Assembly (NCBI RefSeq): GCF_009807095.1
Contig: NZ_WUCC01000001.1
Coordinates: 372,001 to 436,000 of the forward strand
Reading direction: 5' to 3'
DNA: 64,000 bases
Origin: Rathayibacter sp. VKM Ac-2754
Lineage (GTDB): Bacteria; Actinomycetota; Actinomycetes; Actinomycetales; Microbacteriaceae
Positions 33,819 through 43,310 of the stretch are shown here, one piece after another. Every line of letters begins with the position of its first letter. The first letter of the stretch is position 1. The notes below the pieces were generated by a model, which worked only from the letters and a program-made list of their open reading frames with translations, did not search any database and was not told where the DNA came from. A program made the position numbers and the translations under genes.

Positions 33819-34594
33819 CGGAGCACCTCTGCGATCTGGTCGGCGTCGATGCGCCGACCCGTGTAGAACGGGACCTCTTCGCGCACGTGCATGCGCGCGT
33901 CCGTCGCACGCAGGTCGCGCATGAGGTCGACGAGGTTGACGAGCTCCTCGTCCTCGAGAGCGAGGATCCACTCGTAGTCGCCCAGCGAGAACGAGGCGAC
34001 GGTGTTGGTGAGCACGGAGCGGAAGCGCGAGCCCTGACGGCCGTGCTGGGCGAGCATCGCGCGGCGCTCCTCCTCGGGGAGGATGTACCACTCGTAGGAG
34101 CGGACGAACGGGTAGACCGTGAGCCAGCGGGCGGGCGCCTTGCCGCGCATGTAGGCGGGCAGGTGGTTCGAGCTGAACTCGGCGTCGCGATGCACGCCCA
34201 TCGCGTTCCAGGTCGGCAGCAGGCCGACGAGCAGCTCGGTGCGGCGCAGCTCGCGGTAGGCGCGCTGCAGCTCTTCGGGCTCGGATCCGGTGAGCCAGAG
34301 CATGAGGTCGGCGTCGGCGCGCAGGGCGGAGACGTCGTACGTGCCCCGGACGGTGACGCCCTCACCGGCGAGCCGGGCGACGGTGTGCTCGTACTGCTCC
34401 ACGGCGGGCGCGACGGCCTCGTCGGAGAGGGTGAACGGACGTGCGGGATCCCTGCGGAGAACCGCCCAGAGCGTGTATCCCAGGGCCTGATCGGCGGGAG
34501 CCTGATCGGCGGGGGGCTGCGTCGCCGGAGCGGCGGCGCTCGTGTCGGGGGCGGACTGAACGGGACCCGCCGAGTCGGCGGTCTGATCGGTCAT
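33815..34594 (-). CDS. chdC: Coproheme decarboxylase (HemQ)
   Basis: Converts coproheme III to heme b by two peroxide-dependent decarboxylations, the last step of the coproporphyrin pathway. I start at ATG 34594 (259 residues); the longer frame lacks support. After a low-complexity Ala/Pro/Gln N-terminus (about 5-37) comes the chlorite-dismutase-like fold. YPFVRSYEWYILPEEER contains the catalytic Tyr candidate, A-Q-H-G-R-Q-G the predicted proximal heme His, and SFSLGDYEWILALE is a family signature. Its overlap with cpfC makes chelation and decarboxylation co-translated steps. Confidence 0.94.
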   Translation of the reverse strand: MTDQTADSAGPVQSAPDTSAAAPATQPPADQAPADQALGYTLWAVLRRDPARPFTLSDEAVAPAVEQYEHTVARLAGEGVTVRGTYDVSALRADADLMLWLTGSEPEELQRAYRELRRTELLVGLLPTWNAMGVHRDAEFSSNHLPAYMRGKAPARWLTVYPFVRSYEWYILPEEERRAMLAQHGRQGSRFRSVLTNTVASFSLGDYEWILALEDEELVNLVDLMRDLRATDARMHVREEVPFYTGRRIDADQIAEVLR

Positions 34595-34683
34595 TGCTCC
34601 ATCATCCCTCCGCCCGTGCCGATGCACAAAAGCGGCGGAGGCTCTGGCGCCACGGGCCCCGGGGCGCTAGCGATAGGAACCGC

Positions 34684-34986
34684 TCAGTCCTCGGTGATCG
34701 CGCGGACGACGCCCCAGGCGACGAGGCCGACGGCGGCCGCGGCGCCCACGGCACCGGCGATCAGCGCCGAGGGGTTCTGCCGGCGCACGACCTGGACCTT
34801 GCGCTCGATGGTCCGCTGGGCGTTGCGGAACTTGCGCGGCACGTTGACCTTGTACTCGATGGCGTCGAGCGTCGCAGCGAGCTCGGCGCGGGCGCGCTCG
34901 ATGTCGGCCTTCAGCTGGCCGGGCTTGAGCTCTGCGGGGTCGACGAAGCGGGGGGTGGTGGTCGAGACTGCGCGGTCAGTTGTCAT
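34684..34986 (-). CDS. DUF3618 membrane-anchored small protein
   Basis: A 100-residue protein with an amphipathic helical segment (L-K-A-D-I-E-R-A-R-A-E-L-A-A-T-L-D-A-I-E near 25-44) matching DUF3618, a basic stretch (R-K-F-R-N-A-Q-R-T-I-E-R-K) and one C-terminal membrane segment (about 73-95). This layout resembles the ElaB/YqjD tail-anchored proteins of E. coli. Its start overlaps the preceding holin-X-like gene by 11 bases, so they are co-translated. It is third of a three-gene membrane module inside the heme operon. Confidence 0.8.
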   Translation of the reverse strand: MTTDRAVSTTTPRFVDPAELKPGQLKADIERARAELAATLDAIEYKVNVPRKFRNAQRTIERKVQVVRRQNPSALIAGAVGAAAAVGLVAWGVVRAITED

Positions 34987-35389
34987 AGTTCCCGACTCCC
35001 TTGAACGCCTGCACGTCCTTCTTGATGCTCTCGATCGACTCCTGCGGCACCGGCGGCACGGCCTTCTTGATCGACTTGACGCCGATCAGGAGGAGGACCA
35101 CGGCCACCAGCAGGAAGAACACGGTGACGATCAGCGCCGACAGCCAGGCGGGCAGCCAGGAGGCGATGCCGATGATCGCGAACGCGACGAGCGTCGCCCA
35201 CGCGGTGATCAGGAAGAACGCCGCCACGGCGAAGAGGGCGACGGCGACGCCGGCGCTCTTCGCCTTGCCCGTCAGCTCGTTCTTCAGCGAGGCAACCTCG
35301 GCCTTGACGAGCTCGATCACGAGACCGGGGAGGTCGCCGACCAGCTCGCCCAGTGACCGGGCGTTCTTCGGATTGCGTTCGTTCACCAC
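34976..35389 (-). CDS. Holin-X/YqjE-like (DUF1469, PF07332) membrane protein
   Basis: A 137-residue protein with two adjacent membrane segments (about 52-77 and 83-110), preceded by an amphipathic helix with E-L-V-K-A-E-V-A-S-L-K-N-E-L, the signature of the PF07332 phage-holin-superfamily/YqjE group. Despite the family name there is no phage context; chromosomal members are stable envelope proteins, often beside DUF3618 and YtxH-like proteins as here. GAGGAG lies upstream of the GTG start. Function is unknown. Confidence 0.82.
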   Translation of the reverse strand: MVNERNPKNARSLGELVGDLPGLVIELVKAEVASLKNELTGKAKSAGVAVALFAVAAFFLITAWATLVAFAIIGIASWLPAWLSALIVTVFFLLVAVVLLLIGVKSIKKAVPPVPQESIESIKKDVQAFKGVGNYDN

Positions 35390-35450
35390 GGGAGCTCCTC
35401 GAGGGTGGGACGTGCCGGCGCGGAGCCGAGCAGGGCCGAAGGGATGCGGA

Positions 35451-35810
35451 CTAGGCCTTGCTGGAGGAGGGCGACGGCGAGGTGCCTGCAGCGGCAGCGG
35501 CCTCGTCGACCTTGGCCGCGGCCTTGCGGGCGGCGGCGGTCGCCTCGGCGTCGCTCGCGCCCTGGCTCTTCTTGCCGCCGGAGACGGCCTTGACGACCAC
35601 CGAGCGGACGACCTCGTAGGCCTTGTCCGAGACGGTGCTGAGCTGCGTCTTCGCCGCTCCGCCGACCGCGCCGGCCACGTCCTGGACCGGCTGCGTCTGC
35701 CAGAACCGGTTCGCCGCCGCGGCGATCTGCTCGTACCGCTTGCGACCGGCCCGTGCTCCCAGCACGTACCCGGCTGCGGCTCCTGCCACGAAAAGAATCT
35801 TGCCCTTCAC
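35451..35810 (-). CDS. YtxH-like small membrane-associated protein
   Basis: A 119-residue protein with an N-terminal hydrophobic, glycine-rich helix (MKGKILFVAGAAAGYVLGA) followed by R-A-G-R-K-R-Y-E-Q-I and a long Ala/Lys/Ser-rich helical tail. The G-x-x-x-G-Y-x-L-G-x-R-A-G-R-x-R-Y motif is typical of YtxH-like proteins. It starts at GTG 35810 with AGGAG five bases upstream. It is first of the membrane trio (YtxH-like, holin-X-like, DUF3618) that splits cgoX from chdC. No enzymatic role is expected. Confidence 0.72.
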   Translation of the reverse strand: MKGKILFVAGAAAGYVLGARAGRKRYEQIAAAANRFWQTQPVQDVAGAVGGAAKTQLSTVSDKAYEVVRSVVVKAVSGGKKSQGASDAEATAAARKAAAKVDEAAAAAGTSPSPSSSKA

Positions 35811-35886
35811 GCCTACTCCTCGTCCTGAGCCGCTCGTGCGGCTCGCCTACGCGGTCGATGACCACTCGTGTCGGGGCACACCGCAC

Positions 35887-37395
35887 TCACGCGGATGCCT
35901 GCGACCCAGAGTAGTCGTCGCCGTCATATCCTTCGCGCGGAATGCCGACGCCTTGACGCGCCAACCGGCGGCGGATAAGAGCGGCCGCCTCGGTCGCGTG
36001 CGGAAGCACCGAGGCGAGCCCGGTCCCGGCGAGCCAGGTGCCGGTGACCACGACTCCCTCGACCGGGGCGAGGGCCTCGCGGAACGCCTCCAGGTGCTCA
36101 CGGCGCCCCAGGGCGGCGGCCGGGCGGACGTTCGCCCAGCGCACCCGCGCGGAGTCGACGAGCGAGGCCGGGTCGAGCGCGATCCCGAGGAGGACGGACG
36201 CGTCCCGGAGCGCGACGGCCGCCGCCTCCGCATCGCTCGCCCCCTCGAGCGGCGGGCGCTCGCCCGGCCTGCCGTAGGAGAGGCGGAGCACGTGCCGACC
36301 GGCGGGCAGCGAGCGGGCGAGCCACTCCCACTTCGCGGTCGCGTGCGTGAGGGCCTTGGCGGTCACGTCGCCGGCGGTCGGCGCGACGAGCACTCCGGAG
36401 CCGCGCGGGGCCGCGTCCAGACGCGCGTCGTCGACGACGAGGGTCACGAGTTCGACGGAGTCGCCGTCGGTGCGCTCGTCGGCATCGGCGACAGCGGGCA
36501 CCAGCCCGGCGAGCAGGGCGCGGGCGTCGCGCTCGGGCGTCGAGACGATCACGGCACGGGCCGACAGGGTCCCGTCGCCGAGCGACAGGCGGAAGGCGTC
36601 GCCGTCGCGTTCGAGCGCCGACACGGCGACTCCGGTGCTGATCTCGCCCGAGAGGTAGTCGATCCGCTCGACGAGCGCGTCGACGAGGCGGTGCATCCCC
36701 CCGTCGATCCCGCGGACCGCGACACCGGCCGGGAGGTTCGCGCGGAGGGAGGCGACGGCGCCGGCCAGCGACCCGCGTCGCGTGATCGCCCCGTTCAGAC
36801 CGGGCGCGGCGAGGTCGACGTCGATGTCCTCGGGACGGGAGGAGTAGACGCCCGACACGACCGGGGCCACCAGGTCCTCGAGCACGCGCACGCCCATCCG
36901 GGTGCGGACGAGCTCGGCGAGGGAGTGCGCGCGCCCGATGCGCAGCACCGGCATCAGCGTGTCGAGCCAGGCCCGGGCAGCGCCGCGGCGTCCGATCGCG
37001 CGGACCACGTCCGAGGCGAGCGGCGTTCCGGGGATCCCGAGCAGGCCGGCGCGCGGCGATGGGACGGTGCGGCCGCCCGAGAGGTGCAGCCAGGAGCCGC
37101 CCGTGCTCGGCTCGACGACCGACTCCGACAGCGGGCGGCCGTCGACCTCGAGCGAGGCGAGTGCGGCCTCGACGTGGCCACCCCGGGTGGCGAAGCTCTC
37201 GGCGCCGGCGTCGAGCACGACTCCCGAGAGCTCGAGCGGGGCGAGGGAGCCGCCGACCCGCTCGCCCGCCTCCAGCACGACCACGCGCAGGCCGATGCGG
37301 AGGCAGTGCGCGGCGGCGGCGAGGCCCGCCACTCCCCCGCCGACGACGGCGACGTCGTAGGCGGCGGTGGGCTCGCCCGTCCGCTCCTCGGTCAC
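35887..37395 (-). CDS. cgoX: Coproporphyrinogen III oxidase, oxygen-dependent (HemY type)
   Basis: FAD enzyme oxidising coproporphyrinogen III to coproporphyrin III. The 502-residue protein has the FAD loop VAVVGGGVAGLAAAAHCL near 15-32, then V-L-E-A-G-E-R-V-G-G-S and D-A-G-A-E-S-F. The substrate-domain signature is near P-V-V-S-G-V-Y-S-S-R-P-E-D-I-D, and the C-terminal FAD contact is near V-T-G-T-W-L-A-G-T-G-L-A-S-V. The start is GTG 37395, overlapping the hemE stop (GTGA). Because cpfC and chdC are present, the coproporphyrin name is preferred over protoporphyrinogen oxidase. Confidence 0.93.
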   Translation of the reverse strand: MTEERTGEPTAAYDVAVVGGGVAGLAAAAHCLRIGLRVVVLEAGERVGGSLAPLELSGVVLDAGAESFATRGGHVEAALASLEVDGRPLSESVVEPSTGGSWLHLSGGRTVPSPRAGLLGIPGTPLASDVVRAIGRRGAARAWLDTLMPVLRIGRAHSLAELVRTRMGVRVLEDLVAPVVSGVYSSRPEDIDVDLAAPGLNGAITRRGSLAGAVASLRANLPAGVAVRGIDGGMHRLVDALVERIDYLSGEISTGVAVSALERDGDAFRLSLGDGTLSARAVIVSTPERDARALLAGLVPAVADADERTDGDSVELVTLVVDDARLDAAPRGSGVLVAPTAGDVTAKALTHATAKWEWLARSLPAGRHVLRLSYGRPGERPPLEGASDAEAAAVALRDASVLLGIALDPASLVDSARVRWANVRPAAALGRREHLEAFREALAPVEGVVVTGTWLAGTGLASVLPHATEAAALIRRRLARQGVGIPREGYDGDDYSGSQASA

Positions 37396-38525
37396 GGCCG
37401 CCAGGCGTGCACGTGCGCGACGAGGCGCGTCAGCACGTCGGGGTCGGTCTCGGGCGGCACGCCGTGGCCGAGGTTGAGGACGTGGGCCGGTGCGGTGAGC
37501 CCGCGGCGGAGCACGTCGTCGACGTGCGCCGCGAGCACCTTCCACGGGGCCGAGAGCAGGGCCGGATCGACGTTCCCCTGCACCGGGACGAAGCCGCCGA
37601 GCCGGTGGTTCGCCTCGTCGAGCGGGATCCGGTAGTCGACGCCCACCACGTCGACGCCGATGCCGTGCATCGCGCCGAGGAGCTCGCCCGTCCCGACCCC
37701 GAAGTGCACGATCGGCACATTGCGGCGCGTCGCCTCCTCGCCCGCCCCGCCGTGATCGAAGGCGAGGTCGCGCACGTGCGTCAGCGCCCGGGCGGAGGCG
37801 GGGGCCACGTGGGCCGTGTAGTCGGCGAGCGACAGCGCACCCGCCCACGAGTCGAAGAGCTGGGCGGCGCTGGCGCCGGCGAGCACCTGCGAGCGGAGGA
37901 AGCGGCCGGTGACCTCGGCGGTCCACTCCATCAGGCGCGACCACGCCTCGGGGTCGGCGTGCATCAGGGTGCGGGCGCGGATGTGGTCCTTCGACGGTCC
38001 GCCCTCGACGAGGTACGCCGCGAGGGTGAACGGGGCGCCGGCGAAGCCGATCAGCGGAGTGTCGCCGAGTCCGGCGACCGTCCGGCGCACACCCTCCCGG
38101 ATCGGCTCGAGGGTCTCGTCGAGCACGGCGGGGTCGATCGCGCACAGCTCGTCGACGTCGGCGGAGGTGCGCACCGGCTTCTCGAGCACGGGGCCCCGGC
38201 CGGGCACGATGTCGACACCGACGCCCGCGAGTCGCAGCGGGATGACGATGTCGCTGAAGAAGATGGCGGCGTCGACCTCGTGCCGGCGGACCGGCTGCAG
38301 CGTGATCTCGCTGGCGAGCGCGGGATCGAGGCAGGCGTCGAGCATCTGCGTGTCCGTGCGCAGCGCCCGGTACTCGGGCAGGCTCCGGCCGGCCTGGCGC
38401 ATGAACCAGACGGGGGTCGACTCCGGCCGGTCGGAGCGGTAGGCCCTGACGAGGGAGGAGTCCGCGGTGCGCCCGGAGGCGAGCGGGTGCGACGGATCGA
38501 GCAGGCCGGTGGTGGGGGAGGTCAC
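37392..38525 (-). CDS. hemE: Uroporphyrinogen decarboxylase
   Basis: Removes four acetate carboxyls from uroporphyrinogen III to give coproporphyrinogen III. The 377-residue protein has the signature PVWFMRQAGRSLPEYR (about 38-53), F-F-S-D-I-V-I-P-L near 88-96, F-A-G-A-P-F-T-L-A-A-Y-L near 156-167 and G-V-D-Y-R-I-P near 311-317. I choose GTG 38525 because AATAAT, preceded by TGG (an extended -10), ends six bases upstream, implying a leaderless mRNA. ATG 38555 is an alternative that would add ten unlikely residues and erase that promoter. The stop overlaps the cgoX GTG. Confidence 0.93.
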   Translation of the reverse strand: MTSPTTGLLDPSHPLASGRTADSSLVRAYRSDRPESTPVWFMRQAGRSLPEYRALRTDTQMLDACLDPALASEITLQPVRRHEVDAAIFFSDIVIPLRLAGVGVDIVPGRGPVLEKPVRTSADVDELCAIDPAVLDETLEPIREGVRRTVAGLGDTPLIGFAGAPFTLAAYLVEGGPSKDHIRARTLMHADPEAWSRLMEWTAEVTGRFLRSQVLAGASAAQLFDSWAGALSLADYTAHVAPASARALTHVRDLAFDHGGAGEEATRRNVPIVHFGVGTGELLGAMHGIGVDVVGVDYRIPLDEANHRLGGFVPVQGNVDPALLSAPWKVLAAHVDDVLRRGLTAPAHVLNLGHGVPPETDPDVLTRLVAHVHAWRP

Positions 38526-38531
38526 CGCGGC

Positions 38532-38537
38532 ATTATT
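38532..38537 (-). promoter_or_regulatory. Extended -10 element of the hemE operon
   Basis: TGGAATAAT on the minus strand resembles the TGnTATAAT extended -10. Its hexamer ends six bases before GTG 38525. It is one of the most AT-rich spots in the heme region and probably drives hemE-cgoX and possibly more. Confidence 0.5.
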
Positions 38538-38594
38538 CCAGGCGCATCCGTGCATTGTTCCCCCGTTCCGGGGCGGGGCCTCGGAGAGCGCGCG

Positions 38595-38600
38595 TAGACT
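38595..38600 (+). promoter_or_regulatory. -10 element of hemA (leaderless)
   Basis: TAGACT ends six bases before GTG 38607. It diverges from the hemE promoter about 60 bases away, so both directions can be controlled together. Confidence 0.6.
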
Positions 38601-38606
38601 GCTCGG

Positions 38607-39905
38607 GTGCTTCTGTGTCTGACGGCGTCGCACAAGAACGCCAGCTTCGATCTCCTCGAGAAGCTCTCCGTCGACTCCTCCGTCGTGGCGTCCGCTCTGG
38701 CGGACGGCATCGACTTCGTCTCGGGGGCCGTCGTCGTCGCGACCTGCAACCGCTTCGAGGCCTATCTCGACATCGACGAGCCGCTGACCGCTGCGCAGGC
38801 CGTGGCCGTCGAGGCCGCCACCGCAGCGGTGAGCGCGGCGACCGGTGTCGACCAGGAGCACCTCCGCACGAGCGTCGACGTCGTCTCGGGCGACCGGGTC
38901 GCCGAGCACCTCTTCGCCGTGTCGAGCGGGCTCGAGTCGGTCGTCGTCGGCGAGGGCGAGATCGCCGGCCAGGTGCGCCGCTCGCTCGAGGAGGCGCGCC
39001 GCCTCGGCACCACGTCGTCCGAGCTCGAGCGCCTGTTCCAGCGGGCGTCGCAGACCTCGCGCGGGATCAAGAACCGCACCGGGCTCGGCAGCGCCGGACG
39101 CTCGATCGTCCGCCTCGCCCTCGACCTCGCCTCCAGCCGCATCACCGACTGGCGCGCCGCCCGCGTGCTGCTGGTGGGCACCGGCAGCTACGCCCGCGCG
39201 ACCGTCGCCGCGCTGCGCGATCGCGGAGTCGTCGAGATCGCCGTCCACTCCCCCTCCGGCCGCGCCGAGGGCTTCGCCGCCCGCCGTGCGCTCCGCGCGA
39301 TCGACGGGGCGTCGTTCGCCGCCGAGGCCGTCGCCGCCGACGTCTTGATCACCTGCACCACCACGCAGGAGCCGGTGCTCGACGCCGCGCTCCTCGCCGA
39401 GGGGCGCCGGCTCACCGCCTTCCGCGAGCGTCAGCTCGTGATCGACCTCGGGCTCCCCCGCAACGTCGCCGGCGACGTCACCGGCCTCTCGGGGGTCGAA
39501 CTGCTCGATCTCGAGACGATCAGCCTGCACGCGCCGCTCGAGGTGCTCGACGCCTCCACCCAGGCGCGCGCGCTGGTCGACAAGGCCGTCCGCAAGTTCT
39601 CCGACGTCGCCGACGAGAAGAGCCTGACCCCCGCGGTCGTCGCCCTCCGAGCCCACGTCTTCGACGCCCTCGACGCCGAGATCGAGCGCGCCCGCTCCCG
39701 CGGCGACGACGACGGACGCACCGAGCAGGCCCTCCGCCACCTCGCCGGCGTGCTGCTGCACACCCCGAGCGTGCGGGCGCGCGACTACGCCCGCAACGGC
39801 GAGCAGGAGGCGTACCTCACCGGGCTCGAGGCGCTCTTCGGCATCGCGGTGCCGGCCGAGCCCGTCGCGGCGCGGCCCGTCGACGGCACGGCCGCCACCG
39901 CGTGA
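38607..39905 (+). CDS. hemA: Glutamyl-tRNA reductase
   Basis: NADPH enzyme reducing glutamyl-tRNA(Glu) to glutamate-1-semialdehyde, the committed and usually regulated step of C5 heme synthesis. The 432-residue protein has the catalytic Cys in VVATCNRFEAYLD near 44-56, the H-L-F-A-V-S-S-G-L-E-S-V-V-V-G-E-G-E-I motif near 101-119, the Rossmann loop VLLVGTGSYARATVAAL near 191-207, and a C-terminal dimerisation helix. It starts with a leaderless GTG, diverges from the hemE operon and overlaps a following GNAT gene by four bases. Confidence 0.95.
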   Translation: MLLCLTASHKNASFDLLEKLSVDSSVVASALADGIDFVSGAVVVATCNRFEAYLDIDEPLTAAQAVAVEAATAAVSAATGVDQEHLRTSVDVVSGDRVAEHLFAVSSGLESVVVGEGEIAGQVRRSLEEARRLGTTSSELERLFQRASQTSRGIKNRTGLGSAGRSIVRLALDLASSRITDWRAARVLLVGTGSYARATVAALRDRGVVEIAVHSPSGRAEGFAARRALRAIDGASFAAEAVAADVLITCTTTQEPVLDAALLAEGRRLTAFRERQLVIDLGLPRNVAGDVTGLSGVELLDLETISLHAPLEVLDASTQARALVDKAVRKFSDVADEKSLTPAVVALRAHVFDALDAEIERARSRGDDDGRTEQALRHLAGVLLHTPSVRARDYARNGEQEAYLTGLEALFGIAVPAEPVAARPVDGTAATA

Positions 39906-40486
39906 GCCCGGCGCTCCGGCTCCCGTACGAGGCCGAGCCGATCCGCACCGAACGGCTGCTGCTGCGTCCGCTCCGTCTCGACGACGCCGACGACCACGCG
40001 CGCTACCAGGGCGATCCGGAGGCGGTGCGCCACCTCCGCTGGCCGGTGAGGACGCCGGAGGAGTCGCGAGAGCACCTGCGAGTGCGACTCCCCTCCGACC
40101 GCCTCGCGGCCGACGGCGACGTCGTCGTTCTGGCGATGGTGCCTACCGACGGGCCGCTCGCGGGGCACGTCGTCGGCGACCTCACGCTGATCGCCGCCTC
40201 CGCCCCGCAGGCGACCGTCGAGATCGGCTGGGTGCTGCTCCCGGAGGCGCAGGGCATCGGCTACGCGACCGAGGGCGCCCGAGCGCTCCTCGCGCTGGCG
40301 TTCGACCGGCTCGACGCGCACCGCGTCGTGGCGCAGCTCGATGCGCGCAACACCGCCTCGGCCCGCCTCTGCGAGCGACTCGGTATGCGCCTCGAGGCGC
40401 ACCACGTCGACGACGAGCACTGCAAGGGCGAGTGGACCTCGACCCTCGTCTACGCCCTGCTGGAGCGCGAGCGCGGCGCGGTGTGA
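39902..40486 (+). CDS. GNAT-family N-acetyltransferase (RimJ/RimL-like)
   Basis: A 194-residue acetyltransferase whose GTG overlaps the hemA stop (GTGA). The N-terminal part reads IRTERLLLRPLRLDDADDHARY, the RimJ/RimL opening. The acetyl-CoA loop is near V-L-L-P-E-A-Q-G-I-G-Y-A-T-E-G (about 111-125), and N-T-A-S-A-R-L-C-E-R-L-G-M-R near 150-163 is the classic motif B end. The substrate may be a protein N-terminus or a small amine; nothing in the sequence decides. Coupling to hemA is probably positional. Confidence 0.87.
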   Translation: MSPALRLPYEAEPIRTERLLLRPLRLDDADDHARYQGDPEAVRHLRWPVRTPEESREHLRVRLPSDRLAADGDVVVLAMVPTDGPLAGHVVGDLTLIAASAPQATVEIGWVLLPEAQGIGYATEGARALLALAFDRLDAHRVVAQLDARNTASARLCERLGMRLEAHHVDDEHCKGEWTSTLVYALLERERGAV

Positions 40487-40600
40487 CGCGCTGGTGCCGA
40501 CCGGAGGCCGTGCTGCCTCGCGCAGTCGCAGAGCGCACCCTCCTCGCTGATCGAGCCCGCAGCCCGGTCTTCGCAGATCCCGTGGCCCGGTCCTCGCTGA

Positions 40601-40713
40601 TCGAGTAGCCCGCGCAGCGGGCGTATCGAGATCCACCAGCGTCAGAAGACCGGATCATCGGCCTGACCTGCTGACGCTGATGGGTCTCGATACGCCCCTG
40701 CGGGGCTACTCGA
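40601..40713. repeat. Palindromic intergenic element (REP/MITE-like), copy 1
   Basis: The left arm 40601-40645 and right arm 40671-40713 are near-perfect inverted repeats around a 25-base centre; the inner pair (GCGTCAG / CTGACGC) is exact. The right arm ends CTGCGGGGCTACTCGACCAG, a sequence that recurs at 51.47 kb. The element fills the convergent gap between the GNAT and glyS genes, which is otherwise without a gene from 40487 to 40859. Confidence 0.8.
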
Positions 40714-40835
40714 CCAGCATGGTGGGGCCCCTCCGGAGCTACTCGACCAGCATGGTGGGGCCCCTCCGGAGCTGCTCGACCAGCACGGTGGGCCCCTCCG
40801 GAGCTGCTCGACCAGCCCGGGTGGGCCCTGCCGGC
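40706..40835. repeat. 33-bp tandem repeat, four copies, abutting the palindromic element
   Basis: Units begin at 40706, 40739, 40772 and 40804 (33, 33 and 32 bp apart), each running from C-T-A/G-CTCGACCAGCA through GGTGGGGCCCCTCCGGAG. The first unit overlaps the end of the palindromic element, so the array appears to have grown from its edge. No protein-coding role is seen. Confidence 0.82.
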
Positions 40836-40859
40836 AGTCGGCCGACAGGCGCCCGCGCG

Positions 40860-42254
<1,395 letters not shown>

Positions 42255-42355
42255 GGGGAGCTCCTCAGCTGTTCGGGCGCACGGGGCCCTGGCGCACGCC
42301 GGCTGCGCGCGTCCTTCTGGTGTCCGACCATGGTAGCCGCGGGCATGATGGCGGG

Positions 42356-42757
42356 ATGAGCAGCCTCCCGCCCCTCCTCGTCTCCGCCGTCGCCGTGATC
42401 CGCGACCGGAGGGTCCTCATGGTCGTCGCACGCGGGCGCGAGGTGGTCTACCTTCCGGGCGGCAAGGTCGACCCGGGCGAGAGCGGCGTCGAGGCGGCCG
42501 CGCGCGAGGCCGAGGAGGAGCTGGGCTCGTCACCGACCCGCCTCCACGAGCTCTTCACGGTTCGGGAGCAGGCGCACGGTGAGCCGGAGGGACGCGAGGT
42601 CCACATGACGGTGTTCGCCGCCGAGCTGGCCGACGAACCGCGCCCGACCGGCGAGATCGACTCCCTGCACTGGATCGGCACGGCCGACGCCCACCGCTGC
42701 CCGCCCGCCGGCGTCGCGACGCTGGAGAGGCTCCGCGCCCTCGACCTCGTCGACTGA
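42356..42757 (+). CDS. NUDIX hydrolase
   Basis: A 133-residue NUDIX-fold protein hydrolysing nucleoside diphosphate-linked compounds. The full NUDIX box is present: [20 protein letters not shown] followed by L-G (about 37-58), with the R-E-A-E-E-E metal-binding glutamates. Substrate could be an oxidised nucleotide, a sugar nucleotide or a capped RNA; there is no adjacent clue. I start at ATG 42356, with CATGAT six bases upstream; the 12 residues upstream would overlap that promoter. It diverges from glyS. Confidence 0.88.
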   Translation: MSSLPPLLVSAVAVIRDRRVLMVVARGREVVYLPGGKVDPGESGVEAAAREAEEELGSSPTRLHELFTVREQAHGEPEGREVHMTVFAAELADEPRPTGEIDSLHWIGTADAHRCPPAGVATLERLRALDLVD

Positions 42758-42789
42758 CGCCGTCGGCGGCGGCGACCTCCGAGGCCGGA

Positions 42790-42795
42790 TACCCT
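42790..42795 (+). promoter_or_regulatory. -10 element of the glyoxalase-fold gene (leaderless)
   Basis: TACCCT ends six bases before GTG 42802. It supports this start over the internal ATG at 42871. Confidence 0.5.
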
Positions 42796-42801
42796 CGTGC
42801 C

Positions 42802-43242
42802 GTGGAGACCAGACGACGCGCCAGGGACAGGACGGGGAGCGACGACGCCCGGGGGCTCGAGCCGGTGCGGATGGAGGCGGCGGTGCCGATCCTGCGCATC
42901 TTCTCGGTCGCCAAGGCGGGCGAGTTCTACGTCGACTACCTCGGCTTCGCGGTCGACTGGGAGCACCGCGCGAGCCGCGACTCGCCGCTCTACCTGCAGG
43001 TGTCGCGCTCGGGGCTCCGGCTGCACCTCAGCGAGCACCACCGCGACGGCAGCCCCGGAGCCGCGGTGCACCTGGCCCTCCGCGGAGTCCGCGAGCTGCA
43101 CGCCGAGCTCGACGCGAAGGCGTACCCGTACCTGAATCCCCGCATCACGAGATCGGCGTTCGGCTACGCGCTCGACCTGATCGATCCCTTCGGCAATCAG
43201 CTCCGCTTCGCCGAGCCCGCACCGCAGCCGACCACTTCCTGA
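42802..43242 (+). CDS. Glyoxalase/bleomycin-resistance superfamily protein
   Basis: A 146-residue vicinal-oxygen-chelate-fold protein. The core reads AAVPILRIFSVAKAGEFYVDYLGF, then S-P-L-Y-L-Q-V-S-R-S-G-L-R-L-H-L-S-E-H-H, and ends A-L-D-L-I-D-P-F-G-N-Q-L-R-F, the standard VOC closing motif. His and Glu ligands for a metal are available (H-L-S-E-H and the final segment), so an enzyme role is possible, but binding-only resistance proteins have the same fold. The leaderless promoter supports GTG 42802; the internal ATG 42871 (M-E-A-A-V-P) matches the usual family start and is a fair alternative. Confidence 0.82.
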   Translation: METRRRARDRTGSDDARGLEPVRMEAAVPILRIFSVAKAGEFYVDYLGFAVDWEHRASRDSPLYLQVSRSGLRLHLSEHHRDGSPGAAVHLALRGVRELHAELDAKAYPYLNPRITRSAFGYALDLIDPFGNQLRFAEPAPQPTTS

Positions 43243-43297
43243 GAGCCTCGTGGTCGGGCGTTCACCGCCCGTCCACCGGATTCGGAGAGCGCTCGCC

Positions 43298-43303
43298 TAG
43301 CGT
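43298..43303 (+). promoter_or_regulatory. -10 element of the mannosyltransferase gene (leaderless)
   Basis: TAGCGT ends seven bases before ATG 43311, which favours that ATG over the in-frame GTG 43302 inside the hexamer. Confidence 0.5.
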
Positions 43304-43310
43304 GTGGACA

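Noticed and set aside
34976-35389. Phage holin indicating a prophage
   Set aside because: The family name is historical; there are no phage genes around, and the neighbours are heme genes and other chromosomal membrane proteins.
38525-38555. hemE start at ATG 38555
   Set aside because: It would translate the likely -10 element and add the unlikely segment M-H-G-C-A-W-N-N; kept as a minor alternative.
40487-40859. A hidden coding gene in the GNAT-glyS gap
   Set aside because: The open frames there are translations of tandem and inverted repeats and lack start signals.
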